The notes under the pieces were generated by a model. That model saw only the letters and a list, made by a program, of their open reading frames with translations. It searched no databases and was not told the DNA's origin. The position numbers were made by a program, and so were the translations under genes. Shown piece after piece: positions 19,322 to 27,341 of a stretch of 29,932 bases of DNA. Source of the DNA: a virus; the IMG/VR virus record IMGVR_UViG_3300011013_000055, positions 1-29,932 of that record; one strand, written 5' to 3'. Each line of letters begins with the position of its first letter. Position 1 is the first letter of the stretch.

Positions 19322-19474
19322 ATGCAAAAGCTGATTGATTTGTTGAGAGATATCATTGCATGGTTTAAGAAGATTTGGAATGAAACAGGGGAATGGACTC
19401 CTTCTGTTGTTGAAACCAAAGAAGTTAAGAAAGGTAGAGGGCGACCTAAAGGCTCTAAGAATAAGAAGAAGTAA
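19322..19474 (+). CDS. AT-hook microprotein, 50 aa
   Basis: ATG at 19322 with a full AAGGAGGT, stop TAA overlapping the large terminase ATG as TAATG. It begins MQKLIDLLRDIIAWFKKIWN, an amphipathic helix, and ends with VKKGRGRPKGSKNKKK, which contains the AT-hook core GRP flanked by basic residues. The AT-hook binds the minor groove of AT-rich DNA. Its tail also resembles the GRKAGSKNK segment of the preceding gene. A DNA-binding packaging accessory is likely. Confidence 0.65.
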   Translation: MQKLIDLLRDIIAWFKKIWNETGEWTPSVVETKEVKKGRGRPKGSKNKKK

Positions 19475-21108
19475 TGGTTGCGAATAGAGAAGCATCAGAG
19501 CTACTTGCTGAGTTAGAGAAGCGTAAGATATGGAAGCGTTGGAAGAATGATCCAAAGGCTTTCATAGAAGAAGCTTTGATGATATATCCTAAGGATGCCG
19601 ACAAAGGTTTAATATCTTTGAGAATTAATAAGGCTCAGGAAGTAGTAGTTGATGAGTACAACAGGCAGATGAAAGAAATCGGCTATGTCCGAATGATTAT
19701 CTCCAAGTACAGACAGGCAGGATTCTCAACCATTAGTTCTGCTTTAATATTCCATAGAACATTGTTTTATAAGAATACTAGGGCGGTAATTATTAGTTTG
19801 GACAAGCCCACTACTGAGAGTATCTTTAGTATGTCTAAGACATTCTGGGATAACCTTCCAGATAATATTAAGCCAGAGTTAGGGGTATCGAATAAGCGAG
19901 AGATGGTCTTTAAGGAGAATGATTCTAAATTTAGACTATTTACAGCTGGTGCAGATAACCCAGGACGTGGTACTACTAACACAGCATTGTTGTGTGACGA
20001 AACGGCTTTCTTCCAGAATGCTGATAAGGTGATGGCAGGACTGTTTCAGTCCGTGGCATTGACTAAAGGTAGTATTATTATTATCAATAGTACGTCTAAT
20101 GGTGCACAAGGTGTGTATTACGATTTGTGGAACAAGGCAGAGAAAGGGGAAAGCAACTTCACACCTTTGTTTGTACCTTGGTATCTACAAGATGAGTATA
20201 GGTTACAATGTCCAGATAACCTAGAGTTAACGAATGACGAAGAAGGGTTAAAGGAAAGATGGGGCTTAGATAATGAGCAGATCTTTTGGAGACGGATTAA
20301 GATTGCAGAGACATCCACAGCGATGTTTAAGCAGGAATATCCGTTTACAGCTGAAGAGAGCTTCCTACAAAGTGGTAGCTCAGTATTCAGTAAGGAAGTC
20401 TTGGATAGGTATGTTCCTTGTGACCCTGAGAGCATCAGAGAGTATAACGATGATTATTCAGCTTTTGACGAATCAGGGGAAGGGAATCTTTCTATTTGGC
20501 AGGCCCCACAAAAGGATTACAAATATTTAATCGGGGCAGATGTCGCGTTAGGTGTAAAGGGAGATTACTCTGTAGCAACAGTAATGAATTCTGATAGGGA
20601 AGTGGTTGCAATTTATAGAAGCAATAGTACAGACCCTGTTAGATACGGAAAGATATTGTTTTATTTAGGTAGATGGTATAACAACTCGTTGATTTGCCCT
20701 GAGGCAAACTCAATTGGTATTGCCACAGTGCAGCAATTGTTTGGTATGAATTATCCAAATTTATATCAACAAAGAAAGACAGCTAATACAACTCCAGATA
20801 GTATTAATCATCTAGGGTTTAAGACAACATCGGCAACCAGAGCACCAATCATCTCTAATTTAAGGAGATTGATTGAAGATGAAGATATAGCAATTCCAAG
20901 TGTGTTAGTAATAGAAGAATTAAGAAACTTCATTATTACTCCAAGTGGAAAGGCAGAGGCTTCAGTAGGGCATCATGATGATATGGTGATGAGTTTAGCA
21001 ATTACTTGCGAGGCTTATCGAACACATGGGCATGCATTAACAAACCAAACCTTTAGTTGGGGAGAGATTAATTCTCAATATCAAGCCCCAAATACTAAGT
21101 GGTTATAA
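19474..21108 (+). CDS. Terminase large subunit
   Basis: A 544-residue packaging motor with an N-terminal ATPase and a C-terminal RNase H-fold nuclease. Seen: a Walker A-like SKYRQAGFST (77-86) with K/R-Q in place of GK, Walker B ALLCDETAFF (D175, E176), a coupling segment NSTSNG (205-210), and nuclease acids D356 in IGADVALG, D364, E410 in CPEANS and D502/D503 in HHDD. It cuts concatemeric DNA and pumps it into the prohead. It is translationally coupled to the AT-hook microprotein. Confidence 0.95.
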   Translation: MVANREASELLAELEKRKIWKRWKNDPKAFIEEALMIYPKDADKGLISLRINKAQEVVVDEYNRQMKEIGYVRMIISKYRQAGFSTISSALIFHRTLFYKNTRAVIISLDKPTTESIFSMSKTFWDNLPDNIKPELGVSNKREMVFKENDSKFRLFTAGADNPGRGTTNTALLCDETAFFQNADKVMAGLFQSVALTKGSIIIINSTSNGAQGVYYDLWNKAEKGESNFTPLFVPWYLQDEYRLQCPDNLELTNDEEGLKERWGLDNEQIFWRRIKIAETSTAMFKQEYPFTAEESFLQSGSSVFSKEVLDRYVPCDPESIREYNDDYSAFDESGEGNLSIWQAPQKDYKYLIGADVALGVKGDYSVATVMNSDREVVAIYRSNSTDPVRYGKILFYLGRWYNNSLICPEANSIGIATVQQLFGMNYPNLYQQRKTANTTPDSINHLGFKTTSATRAPIISNLRRLIEDEDIAIPSVLVIEELRNFIITPSGKAEASVGHHDDMVMSLAITCEAYRTHGHALTNQTFSWGEINSQYQAPNTKWL

Positions 21109-21120
21109 GCGAGAGAGCGA

Positions 21121-23373
21121 ATGAGCAAACATAAGATAGAGAAAGTAGATGACGACATGTTGATCGATTCGATCGATAGAAACATCCGTAACGCCACAGG
21201 CGGTTACACAGGATCGTCAGATGCAGCAAAAAGAAGAGAGAATTCAATTTACGAAATGAGTTTAGAGCCCAAGGGAGATTTAGAACCCCAAGGTGTATCT
21301 AAGATTGTTTCATCAGATTCAGCAGAGATTGCTGAAGGTTACACCGCACTGTTAACTAAGTTACTACTTGATAACAATAAGTTAGCATTATTCACTCCGT
21401 ATAGCAATGAAGTGGCCTCAATTAAGGCCTCCCAGATTGCTTCGGATGTAGTGAACTACTGCCTATTCAATTCTAATCCAAATGGCTGGACTAAGCTAGA
21501 AACATGGATTAAGTCTGCAGTTGTATTCGGTAACAGTGCGCTAACCTGGGGATGGGAAGAGAGATTTGATTATGAAGTTGAAGAGTACGATACAATTCAA
21601 CAAGAAGTATTAGATCAAATCCTTTCTGATTCAAATGTTGAGATCGTTGGAGATCTTAATATCCAAGAAAGTGAATTCGTCAACTTGGAGCTCGGTGACA
21701 CGGTCATCTACGAAGATGTTAGATTAAGACGTAAGATTGACAAGTCTGGAGTTAAGATAACTAATATTCCTCCTGAATCATTTATGATTGATAAAGGGGC
21801 GGAAACAGTTTCTGAAGCTAGGTTTGTTGGTTTGGTTACTGACATGACTCGTTCTGAGATCAGAATTAACTGGCCAGACTTTACTGGCGATCTGTCTGAG
21901 ATGGGCGAAGAAGCTTCGTTTAGAGACTCAGAATGGTCATTAGAGTCTTATGCTCGTAAGCAATCAGCAGGTGTTGATAACTGGAGTAATGTAGATGACG
22001 CGGAAGATGAAGCTAATATTTCTATTACTGTTGTTGAATGCTGGATTCGCTCTGACCGTGATGGTGATGGTATTGCTGAATTAAAGCATGTTATTAAGGC
22101 AGGTAATACAATCCTTGAAGAAGAAGACTGCTCTTATATCCCAATCGCAATACTTAACCCGATTGAGATTCCACATGAGTTCTATGGTTTGTCATTGTTA
22201 GATATGGCTCGCCCACAAACTCAAGCTACTACAGCTATTATGCGTGGATTCGTTGAGAATGTGTACTTCGGTAATTATGGCCGTACATTGGCAGACCCTA
22301 ATGCTGTTGACTTCGCTGCGTTACAAAACCCGTTACCTAAGCAGATTATTGCGACTAACGGATCTCCAGCTAACGCTATTCAACAACTCACACCTGAGCA
22401 AGTAAGCCCTGGTACAGCTGGAATGCTAGAGTTCTTAGGTTTACAGAAAGAGCAATCTACTGGTCTTACTAAGACGGCAATGGGATTAAATGATACATTG
22501 TTTGTTTCAGGCAACTCTGAACAGAAGATGGGTAATGCTCAAAGCTCTGCTCAGATTCGTGTTGAACACATTGCTAGACGATTTGTTGAAAGTGGCATTA
22601 AAGACTTATGTCGTGGTGTATTGAGAGAGATGAAGGCAAACTTAAAGAATCCTATGCGCTATAAGACGGATAGAGGTTATGCTTCGTTGTCAGTGGAAGA
22701 TTTACAGATGATGCCTTCAAATATGGATCTTGAGATTCAAGCCAACCTTGGTGAGAATTCAAACCAGAATATGGGTAATAAGTTGAATCAAATCGCTCAA
22801 TTACTTCCTATGATGGCAGCAGATCCAACTGCATCTCCTTATATCAATTCAAAGGCTGCGTTTAACTTGGCTACAGATATACTGGCTAATATGGGTTTAG
22901 ATCCTACAAGATTCTTGTTAGATCCTTCTGATGAAGAGGCTCAGCAGCAAGTTGAGCAGAAGCAACAAGAAGCTCAGCAGCAGCAAGAGCAGATTAAGCA
23001 AGCAGAAATTGAGAAGGCTCAACTTGATTCTCAAACATCTATTGCTAATATTAGTTACTTGAAGGCTGAGGTTGATAATAAGAAGATTGATAACAAGCGT
23101 CAGTTGTTAACCGCTCAAGACGAGTCAAATCGTAAATGGGCTGAGATAGCTGTTAAAGCTCAAGGAACAGAAGGAGCTAAAGTTCCTAGTCAAGTTCCTG
23201 TAAACTTTGAGGAATTATATCAAGACACAGAGGAGCAAGAAAAAGAGCAGGCTGAAATTCAACAGCAAGGTGAACAGTTAGCTCAGGCTACAATGGAAAA
23301 CCCAGAGCAAGCTATGCAAATGGCACAGCAAGCTGGATTAGATCCATCACAACTGATGGGACAACAACAATAG
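21121..23373 (+). CDS. Portal protein
   Basis: A 750-residue protein in the portal position, of the large podoviral portal type. The core has RDGDGIAELKHVIKAG, PHEFYGLSLLDMARPQTQAT, GRTLADPNAVDFAALQNPLP and the stem/crown segments QEQIKQAEIEKAQLDSQTSI. Residues about 600-750 are a glutamine-rich coiled coil ending in QQQ, like the barrel extension of P22-type portals. Twelve copies would form the ring through which DNA enters. The ribosome binding site is weak (GAGAG). Confidence 0.88.
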   Translation: MSKHKIEKVDDDMLIDSIDRNIRNATGGYTGSSDAAKRRENSIYEMSLEPKGDLEPQGVSKIVSSDSAEIAEGYTALLTKLLLDNNKLALFTPYSNEVASIKASQIASDVVNYCLFNSNPNGWTKLETWIKSAVVFGNSALTWGWEERFDYEVEEYDTIQQEVLDQILSDSNVEIVGDLNIQESEFVNLELGDTVIYEDVRLRRKIDKSGVKITNIPPESFMIDKGAETVSEARFVGLVTDMTRSEIRINWPDFTGDLSEMGEEASFRDSEWSLESYARKQSAGVDNWSNVDDAEDEANISITVVECWIRSDRDGDGIAELKHVIKAGNTILEEEDCSYIPIAILNPIEIPHEFYGLSLLDMARPQTQATTAIMRGFVENVYFGNYGRTLADPNAVDFAALQNPLPKQIIATNGSPANAIQQLTPEQVSPGTAGMLEFLGLQKEQSTGLTKTAMGLNDTLFVSGNSEQKMGNAQSSAQIRVEHIARRFVESGIKDLCRGVLREMKANLKNPMRYKTDRGYASLSVEDLQMMPSNMDLEIQANLGENSNQNMGNKLNQIAQLLPMMAADPTASPYINSKAAFNLATDILANMGLDPTRFLLDPSDEEAQQQVEQKQQEAQQQQEQIKQAEIEKAQLDSQTSIANISYLKAEVDNKKIDNKRQLLTAQDESNRKWAEIAVKAQGTEGAKVPSQVPVNFEELYQDTEEQEKEQAEIQQQGEQLAQATMENPEQAMQMAQQAGLDPSQLMGQQQ

Positions 23374-23384
23374 ATGAGAGATAG

Positions 23385-23702
23385 ATGACACAGAAATATA
23401 ATAGACATCAGGGTTATAAGAAAGACTCTGATGGTAAACCAAAAAAGGTATCGGTTTATGATGATGCACAAAGAACCTTGACTAAAGGCTATCAATGTGA
23501 TGAAATAAAAGATACCATGACTATGGTAACCGAGGATATTCTCAATCAACTGTTTGTGCAATGGTTAGAAACTAAGCATTTCGAAACAGAATCAAGAGAA
23601 TTCCTTTATAAGTTGGCTATTAGTCAAGGAGCAGTGATGAAGAACATCGAGCGCTCTATTACTGCTAAAAACAACAAAGCTCGTGAGAAAGAGGATGGAT
23701 GA
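23385..23702 (+). CDS. Hypothetical virion-region protein, 105 aa
   Basis: ATG 12 nt after the portal stop, with a weak site. The N-terminus is basic and polar (YNRHQGYKKDSDGKPKKVSV), followed by helices NQLFVQWLETKHFETESREF and a basic end (SITAKNNKAREKEDG). Lies between portal and scaffold, where head-completion or maturation factors are often encoded. Family not recognised. It ends in ATGA overlap with the next gene. Confidence 0.65.
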   Translation: MTQKYNRHQGYKKDSDGKPKKVSVYDDAQRTLTKGYQCDEIKDTMTMVTEDILNQLFVQWLETKHFETESREFLYKLAISQGAVMKNIERSITAKNNKAREKEDG

Positions 23703-23992
23703 TGAATGATGTAGAGAGTAAAGCTCTAGCTAGAATTGAATCTAGCATAAAAGCAACATTAAGTACAATAGCTTTAGGGCGTGGGCTAGGTGCTCAGGCA
23801 GCTGAACTTAATGACTTGGTGAAAGCGAAAGAAAATATTCTTGCAATGCAGAAGCCTAAGGTTAAAGCAAAGCCAGCTAAGAAAGAGGCTGTGCAAGAAG
23901 GTACACTTACATGTGAACATTGTGGTGCTACTGGGTTAACTAAGTTAACTTATGGTAGATGGCATGGTGATAAATGTAAGGATAAGAAGTAA
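23702..23992 (+). CDS. Zinc-knuckle protein, 96 aa
   Basis: Two ATGs lie side by side (23699 and 23702); either gives the same product give or take one methionine. The C-terminus has C72-x2-C75, H89 and C93 counting from the first methionine (CEHCGATGLTKLTYGRWHGD then KC), a zinc finger found in phage and HNH-type proteins. An alanine/lysine-rich linker (QKPKVKAKPAKKEAVQEG) precedes it. DNA binding during packaging or head assembly is plausible. Confidence 0.68.
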   Translation: MNDVESKALARIESSIKATLSTIALGRGLGAQAAELNDLVKAKENILAMQKPKVKAKPAKKEAVQEGTLTCEHCGATGLTKLTYGRWHGDKCKDKK

Positions 23993-24027
23993 GAGGTTCT
24001 ATTTAAGAACTAATGATGATTGATTGA

Positions 24028-24054
24028 GAGGGTTTAGATTTTAAATAGACCCTC
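24028..24054 (+). terminator. Stem-loop upstream of scaffold gene
   Basis: GAGGGTTTA (24028-24036) pairs with TAGACCCTC (24046-24054) around a 9-nt AT-rich loop: 8 pairs and one wobble. Only a weak T-content follows, so it may be an RNA processing site separating the portal and capsid messages rather than a terminator. Confidence 0.4.
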
Positions 24055-24075
24055 CTACGAATAATAGGAGACTAT

Positions 24076-25137
24076 ATGTCAGAAATAAATAGCGAAGCTA
24101 CCCAAACGGATGAGTCGCAAGTTTCGGACTTTGACTTTGACGCTTTGGCGGATGAAGTGCTCGGTACAGACGAGCCTGCTACCCAAGAAAGTGAAGAGGC
24201 CACAGAAGAACTCATAGACGATGATCCCATCGTTGACGAGGACGCTGATGAAGTTGATGAAGTTGAGGAAGATGGTGAAGAGGAAGAAGTAGAAGATGAG
24301 GATGAGTCTGAGGACGCTACCCAAGAAGAATCTACTGAAGAATCGGAAGAAGACGAAGGTGAGATCGATATGGACTTTGCAGTCCCAGTCAAGATTGATG
24401 GGGAAGAAAGTGAAGTAACTATGGAAGAACTTATCGCCAACTATCAGACTAAGCAACATCAGTCAAAGAAAGGGGATGAACTTGCGAAACAGGCAAAAGA
24501 GTTAGATGCTTATAAAGCAGACGCTCAGGTATTTGCCCAAATTAACGCACAATTACTACAAGATCAAGATGACAAAGACAGACGAATCTTAGCAGGCCTT
24601 GAAAAGAAGGTTGATGAGGCTTACGCTGATGATGACTATGATGCTTCTAAGTTTGAAAGACAACTTAATAAAGCAACAAAGGAATACAATCAACGTAAAT
24701 CTAACAGAGATTCAATGTTAGACAATATGGGAAGAAAGGTTCAGGAACAGCAAGCTGAGTTCTTTAACAAACAAGTTGAAGAATTTCATCAAGCTATTCC
24801 TGAGTTTATCCCAGATTGGTCAGACGATGTGGCTCAAGCCAATAGAGATTTCGCTTTAAAGAGTGGATTACCTGAACAGCTTGTTGACCACATGGTTGAT
24901 CCAGCAGTTGTAGCGTTTGTGGATAAATACCGAAGACTAGCTGAGACTACTTCTAAGGGAGCTGTTAAACGAAAGAAAGCTCCAGTTAAGAGAGTCGCAA
25001 CTAAAAAGCCTGTTTCTAAAACGACTAAAAAATCAAACAGAGTCGATCAAGCAAGACAAAGAATTGGAAAAGGCAAAGGATCAGAGAATGATAGTAAGGT
25101 TCTCTTTGATAATGTCATTGACAATATGTTTAGCTGA
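24076..25137 (+). CDS. Capsid scaffolding protein
   Basis: A 353-residue protein with a very acidic N-terminal third (DEVDEVEEDGEEEEVEDEDE), a charged coiled-coil middle (QLNKATKEYNQRKSNRDSML), and a basic C-terminus (KRKKAPVKRVATKKPVSKTT then KKSNRVDQARQRIGKGKG). This acidic-to-basic layout directly before the major capsid gene is the usual form of podoviral scaffolds, whose basic end contacts the capsid protein. ATG after TAGGAG. Confidence 0.85.
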   Translation: MSEINSEATQTDESQVSDFDFDALADEVLGTDEPATQESEEATEELIDDDPIVDEDADEVDEVEEDGEEEEVEDEDESEDATQEESTEESEEDEGEIDMDFAVPVKIDGEESEVTMEELIANYQTKQHQSKKGDELAKQAKELDAYKADAQVFAQINAQLLQDQDDKDRRILAGLEKKVDEAYADDDYDASKFERQLNKATKEYNQRKSNRDSMLDNMGRKVQEQQAEFFNKQVEEFHQAIPEFIPDWSDDVAQANRDFALKSGLPEQLVDHMVDPAVVAFVDKYRRLAETTSKGAVKRKKAPVKRVATKKPVSKTTKKSNRVDQARQRIGKGKGSENDSKVLFDNVIDNMFS

Positions 25138-25166
25138 TAGGCCTGTAATAATATAAGGATAGCAAA

Positions 25167-26183
25167 ATGGCTACTAAATTTGGTACTTCAACCATATCGG
25201 GCAGTTTTACTGCTCAAGGTTCTCAGAAAGAGGATCTAGCAAACTACATCTCTAACATCTCTAGAGATATGACTCCATTCATGTCTTCAATCGGTAAGAA
25301 CAAAGCTTCTGCGATTACTCACGAATGGTCAACTGATACTTTAGCTGCAGCTTCATTGCAAGCGGCAGTTGAAGGCTCAAGCTTCGCTGAATCAGACGGT
25401 CCAGTTGTACAGAAGATTGATAACAAAGCACAGATCTTTACTAAAGGTATCCGTGTTTCAGGTTCTCTTGAAGCTGTAGATAAGGCAGGACGTAAGTCTG
25501 AATTCAAATACCAGACTGAGAAGCGTGGTAAAGAAATCATGCGTGACATTGAGAAGACATTAGTTTCTTCTCAAGTTAAAGGTACGCAAGGTTCTTCAGC
25601 TTCAGGCAACATCCAAGCTTACGCACGTAAGATGGGTGGTTACCAGTCATACGCTGGTGTAGCAGAATCTGTTGCATCTGTAACATCTGGTTCATTAACA
25701 GTAACACAAGCTGCTGGTGATGGCTCTAATGTTGCATCTTCTTCAGGTACTGGTAAGGCTGCTGAGCCGTTTACTTTAGCAAGCATCAATGAAGTTCTTC
25801 GTGAAATCAACGGTGAAACTTCTGCTGCTCCATCTAAAGTAATGATGTCAACAGCTAACAAAGTAAACTTCTCTAACTTAGTTAATACTTCTTCAATGAA
25901 TACTCGTAGAAATATTGATGAGAAAGGTAAGTTACGTCAATCAGTTGACTTATACGAGTCTGACTTTGGCGATGTTGAGTTAGTGCATAACTACTTGATG
26001 GATGACACTGAAGTGTTCGTTTACGATCCTTCGCTATTGTCAGTTTCTACTCTTCGTCCGATTCAGTTCCGTGACATCAACGAAGATGGTGACTCTTTAC
26101 GTTCTTACATGGTACACGAATGTACTTTGGAAGCTAAGAGCCCAAGTGGTAACGGCATCATCATCGATGTTTCTTTAACTTAA
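25167..26183 (+). CDS. Major capsid protein (DUF5309/SU10 type)
   Basis: A 338-residue HK97-fold-type capsid protein. It opens with ISRDMTPFMSSIGKNKASAI and THEWSTDTLAAASLQAAVEG, then TEKRGKEIMRDIEKTLVSSQ, and later DLYESDFGDVELVHNYLMDD; this pattern fits the DUF5309 family that includes the capsid of phage SU10. The alanine/serine-rich insertion around 165-200 may be a surface loop. Its position after the scaffold and its smooth codon use, typical of a highly expressed gene, support the call. Confidence 0.85.
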   Translation: MATKFGTSTISGSFTAQGSQKEDLANYISNISRDMTPFMSSIGKNKASAITHEWSTDTLAAASLQAAVEGSSFAESDGPVVQKIDNKAQIFTKGIRVSGSLEAVDKAGRKSEFKYQTEKRGKEIMRDIEKTLVSSQVKGTQGSSASGNIQAYARKMGGYQSYAGVAESVASVTSGSLTVTQAAGDGSNVASSSGTGKAAEPFTLASINEVLREINGETSAAPSKVMMSTANKVNFSNLVNTSSMNTRRNIDEKGKLRQSVDLYESDFGDVELVHNYLMDDTEVFVYDPSLLSVSTLRPIQFRDINEDGDSLRSYMVHECTLEAKSPSGNGIIIDVSLT

Positions 26184-26205
26184 TAGGCTAAAGCAAAGTT
26201 GAATT

Positions 26206-26274
26206 AATCCCTGCTTTCGGGTGGGGGTTATTCTTACCAAGATGGATTCTATGAGTCTGTGTTGATAAGAATAA
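26206..26274 (+). terminator. Paired stem-loops after the major capsid gene
   Basis: First stem: AATCCCTGC pairs with GTGGGGGTT (26206-26229; 9 pairs, three wobbles). Second: TTATTCTTA (26228-26236) pairs perfectly with TAAGAATAA (26266-26274). The first is GC-rich enough to stop or slow polymerase and would keep capsid mRNA above that of downstream genes; a short T-containing run follows. Confidence 0.55.
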
Positions 26275-26289
26275 TAATGAGATGAAAAG

Positions 26290-26592
26290 ATGAGAGAAAC
26301 AAAAGAACAATTATTCCCAGGGTACGAGGTTCACCAAGATGCTAGTGGCATTGGGATTGTACAAGACATTGAGCCTCATTTAGAATGGGCTAAAGAGCAA
26401 AGAGAGTTTAGTAAGAAACAAAAAAGGATTGATTCTGGTTTCAAGCCTTTTTGTAATGTTCCCGACACAGTAGCTTTAGACATTATGACGAAATACAACA
26501 TCAATATACACGATAAGAATATTCAACCAGAGGATATGAGAAAATTTAAGAGGATTATGAAAACAGAGTATCCTCATTTAATGTATTACTAA
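26290..26592 (+). CDS. Conserved-type head-region protein, 100 aa
   Basis: A small soluble protein with GYEVHQDASGIGIVQDIEPH and FCNVPDTVALDIMTKYNINI, ending RKFKRIMKTEYPHLMYY. I recall the F-x2-IPD-x-V-x2-DI pattern from small genes between the capsid and adaptor genes of podoviruses, without an assigned function. Weak ribosome binding site (GAGATGAAAAG). Confidence 0.68.
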   Translation: MRETKEQLFPGYEVHQDASGIGIVQDIEPHLEWAKEQREFSKKQKRIDSGFKPFCNVPDTVALDIMTKYNINIHDKNIQPEDMRKFKRIMKTEYPHLMYY

Positions 26593-26606
26593 TTTAGGAG
26601 ACCTAT

Positions 26607-27332
26607 ATGGCCATTACTAACCAAGCTACATTACGCACAGCGGTTGCGGATTGGCTAAATAGATCAGACTTAACTACTGCCCAGATTGATTTATTTATTG
26701 AGATGGGAGAAGCTAGAGTCTACGAGTTGCTTAGAGTACCTCCTTTAGAGAAGTTAGAAGGGTTTTCAGTGGCTGCTAGTAATTCTAGTATTACTATCCC
26801 TTCAGGCTTCTTAGAGTTAATTGAATTAAGATATGTTCAGTCAGGAACTTGTTCGGTATCTCCAACTACTAACACTACTAGAGCTTTATGTTCTGCAGCA
26901 AGCGGTACTTGGACTGATAGTGATAAGAATGATGATGTCTCTTATCGTAGAGTAGATGGAAAAGCTTTTCATAACAACAAGATGAACTATGCTTTCACTA
27001 GAGAGCTAACAAGCTTCCTATTAACTGATAAAGAAGGCAATCAAAGCGCTGAAGGTGAATTTGTTCTTAAGTACTATAAGGCGGATAGCCCTATTGGCAC
27101 AACTACTGGTTCACCAGCTGTTGAAGTAGTTCCTTGGATACTATCTAGTGAATACGAAACAATCTTATTTTCTGCCTTAGCTGCAGGTTCTGCCTTCTTA
27201 GGTGATATTGAGTCAGCAGATAGATTTGGAGCATTATTCCAAAATAAGATTGACACATTAAACAATAAGGCTAAAGAAGCAGAACTTACAGGAGCTACAT
27301 TCACTCAAGTGTATTCTGCAAGCCTAATTTAA
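26607..27332 (+). CDS. Head-tail adaptor (connector) protein
   Basis: A 241-residue protein beginning with an adaptor-type helical start: TLRTAVADWLNRSDLTTAQI then DLFIEMGEARVYELLRVPPL. A beta-rich middle (SITIPSGFLELIELRYV) and a helical C-terminus (DTLNNKAKEAELTGATFTQV) follow. The layout matches podoviral adaptors that ring the portal and dock the tail. Its place after the capsid genes fits. Two cysteines sit in a central loop (SGTCSVSPTTNTTRALC). ATG after AGGAG. Confidence 0.75.
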   Translation: MAITNQATLRTAVADWLNRSDLTTAQIDLFIEMGEARVYELLRVPPLEKLEGFSVAASNSSITIPSGFLELIELRYVQSGTCSVSPTTNTTRALCSAASGTWTDSDKNDDVSYRRVDGKAFHNNKMNYAFTRELTSFLLTDKEGNQSAEGEFVLKYYKADSPIGTTTGSPAVEVVPWILSSEYETILFSALAAGSAFLGDIESADRFGALFQNKIDTLNNKAKEAELTGATFTQVYSASLI

Positions 27333-27341
27333 GGAGATATT

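Noticed and set aside
21085-21120. Fourth phage promoter (GGTTATAAGCGAGAG) before the portal gene
   Set aside because: Only the TATA and GAGAG parts fit; the TGTGTCC specificity segment is missing.
24072-24459. Two antisense frames opposite the scaffold N-terminus
   Set aside because: Serine- and phenylalanine-rich products simply mirror the acidic codon run of the scaffold gene; no start site or context supports them.
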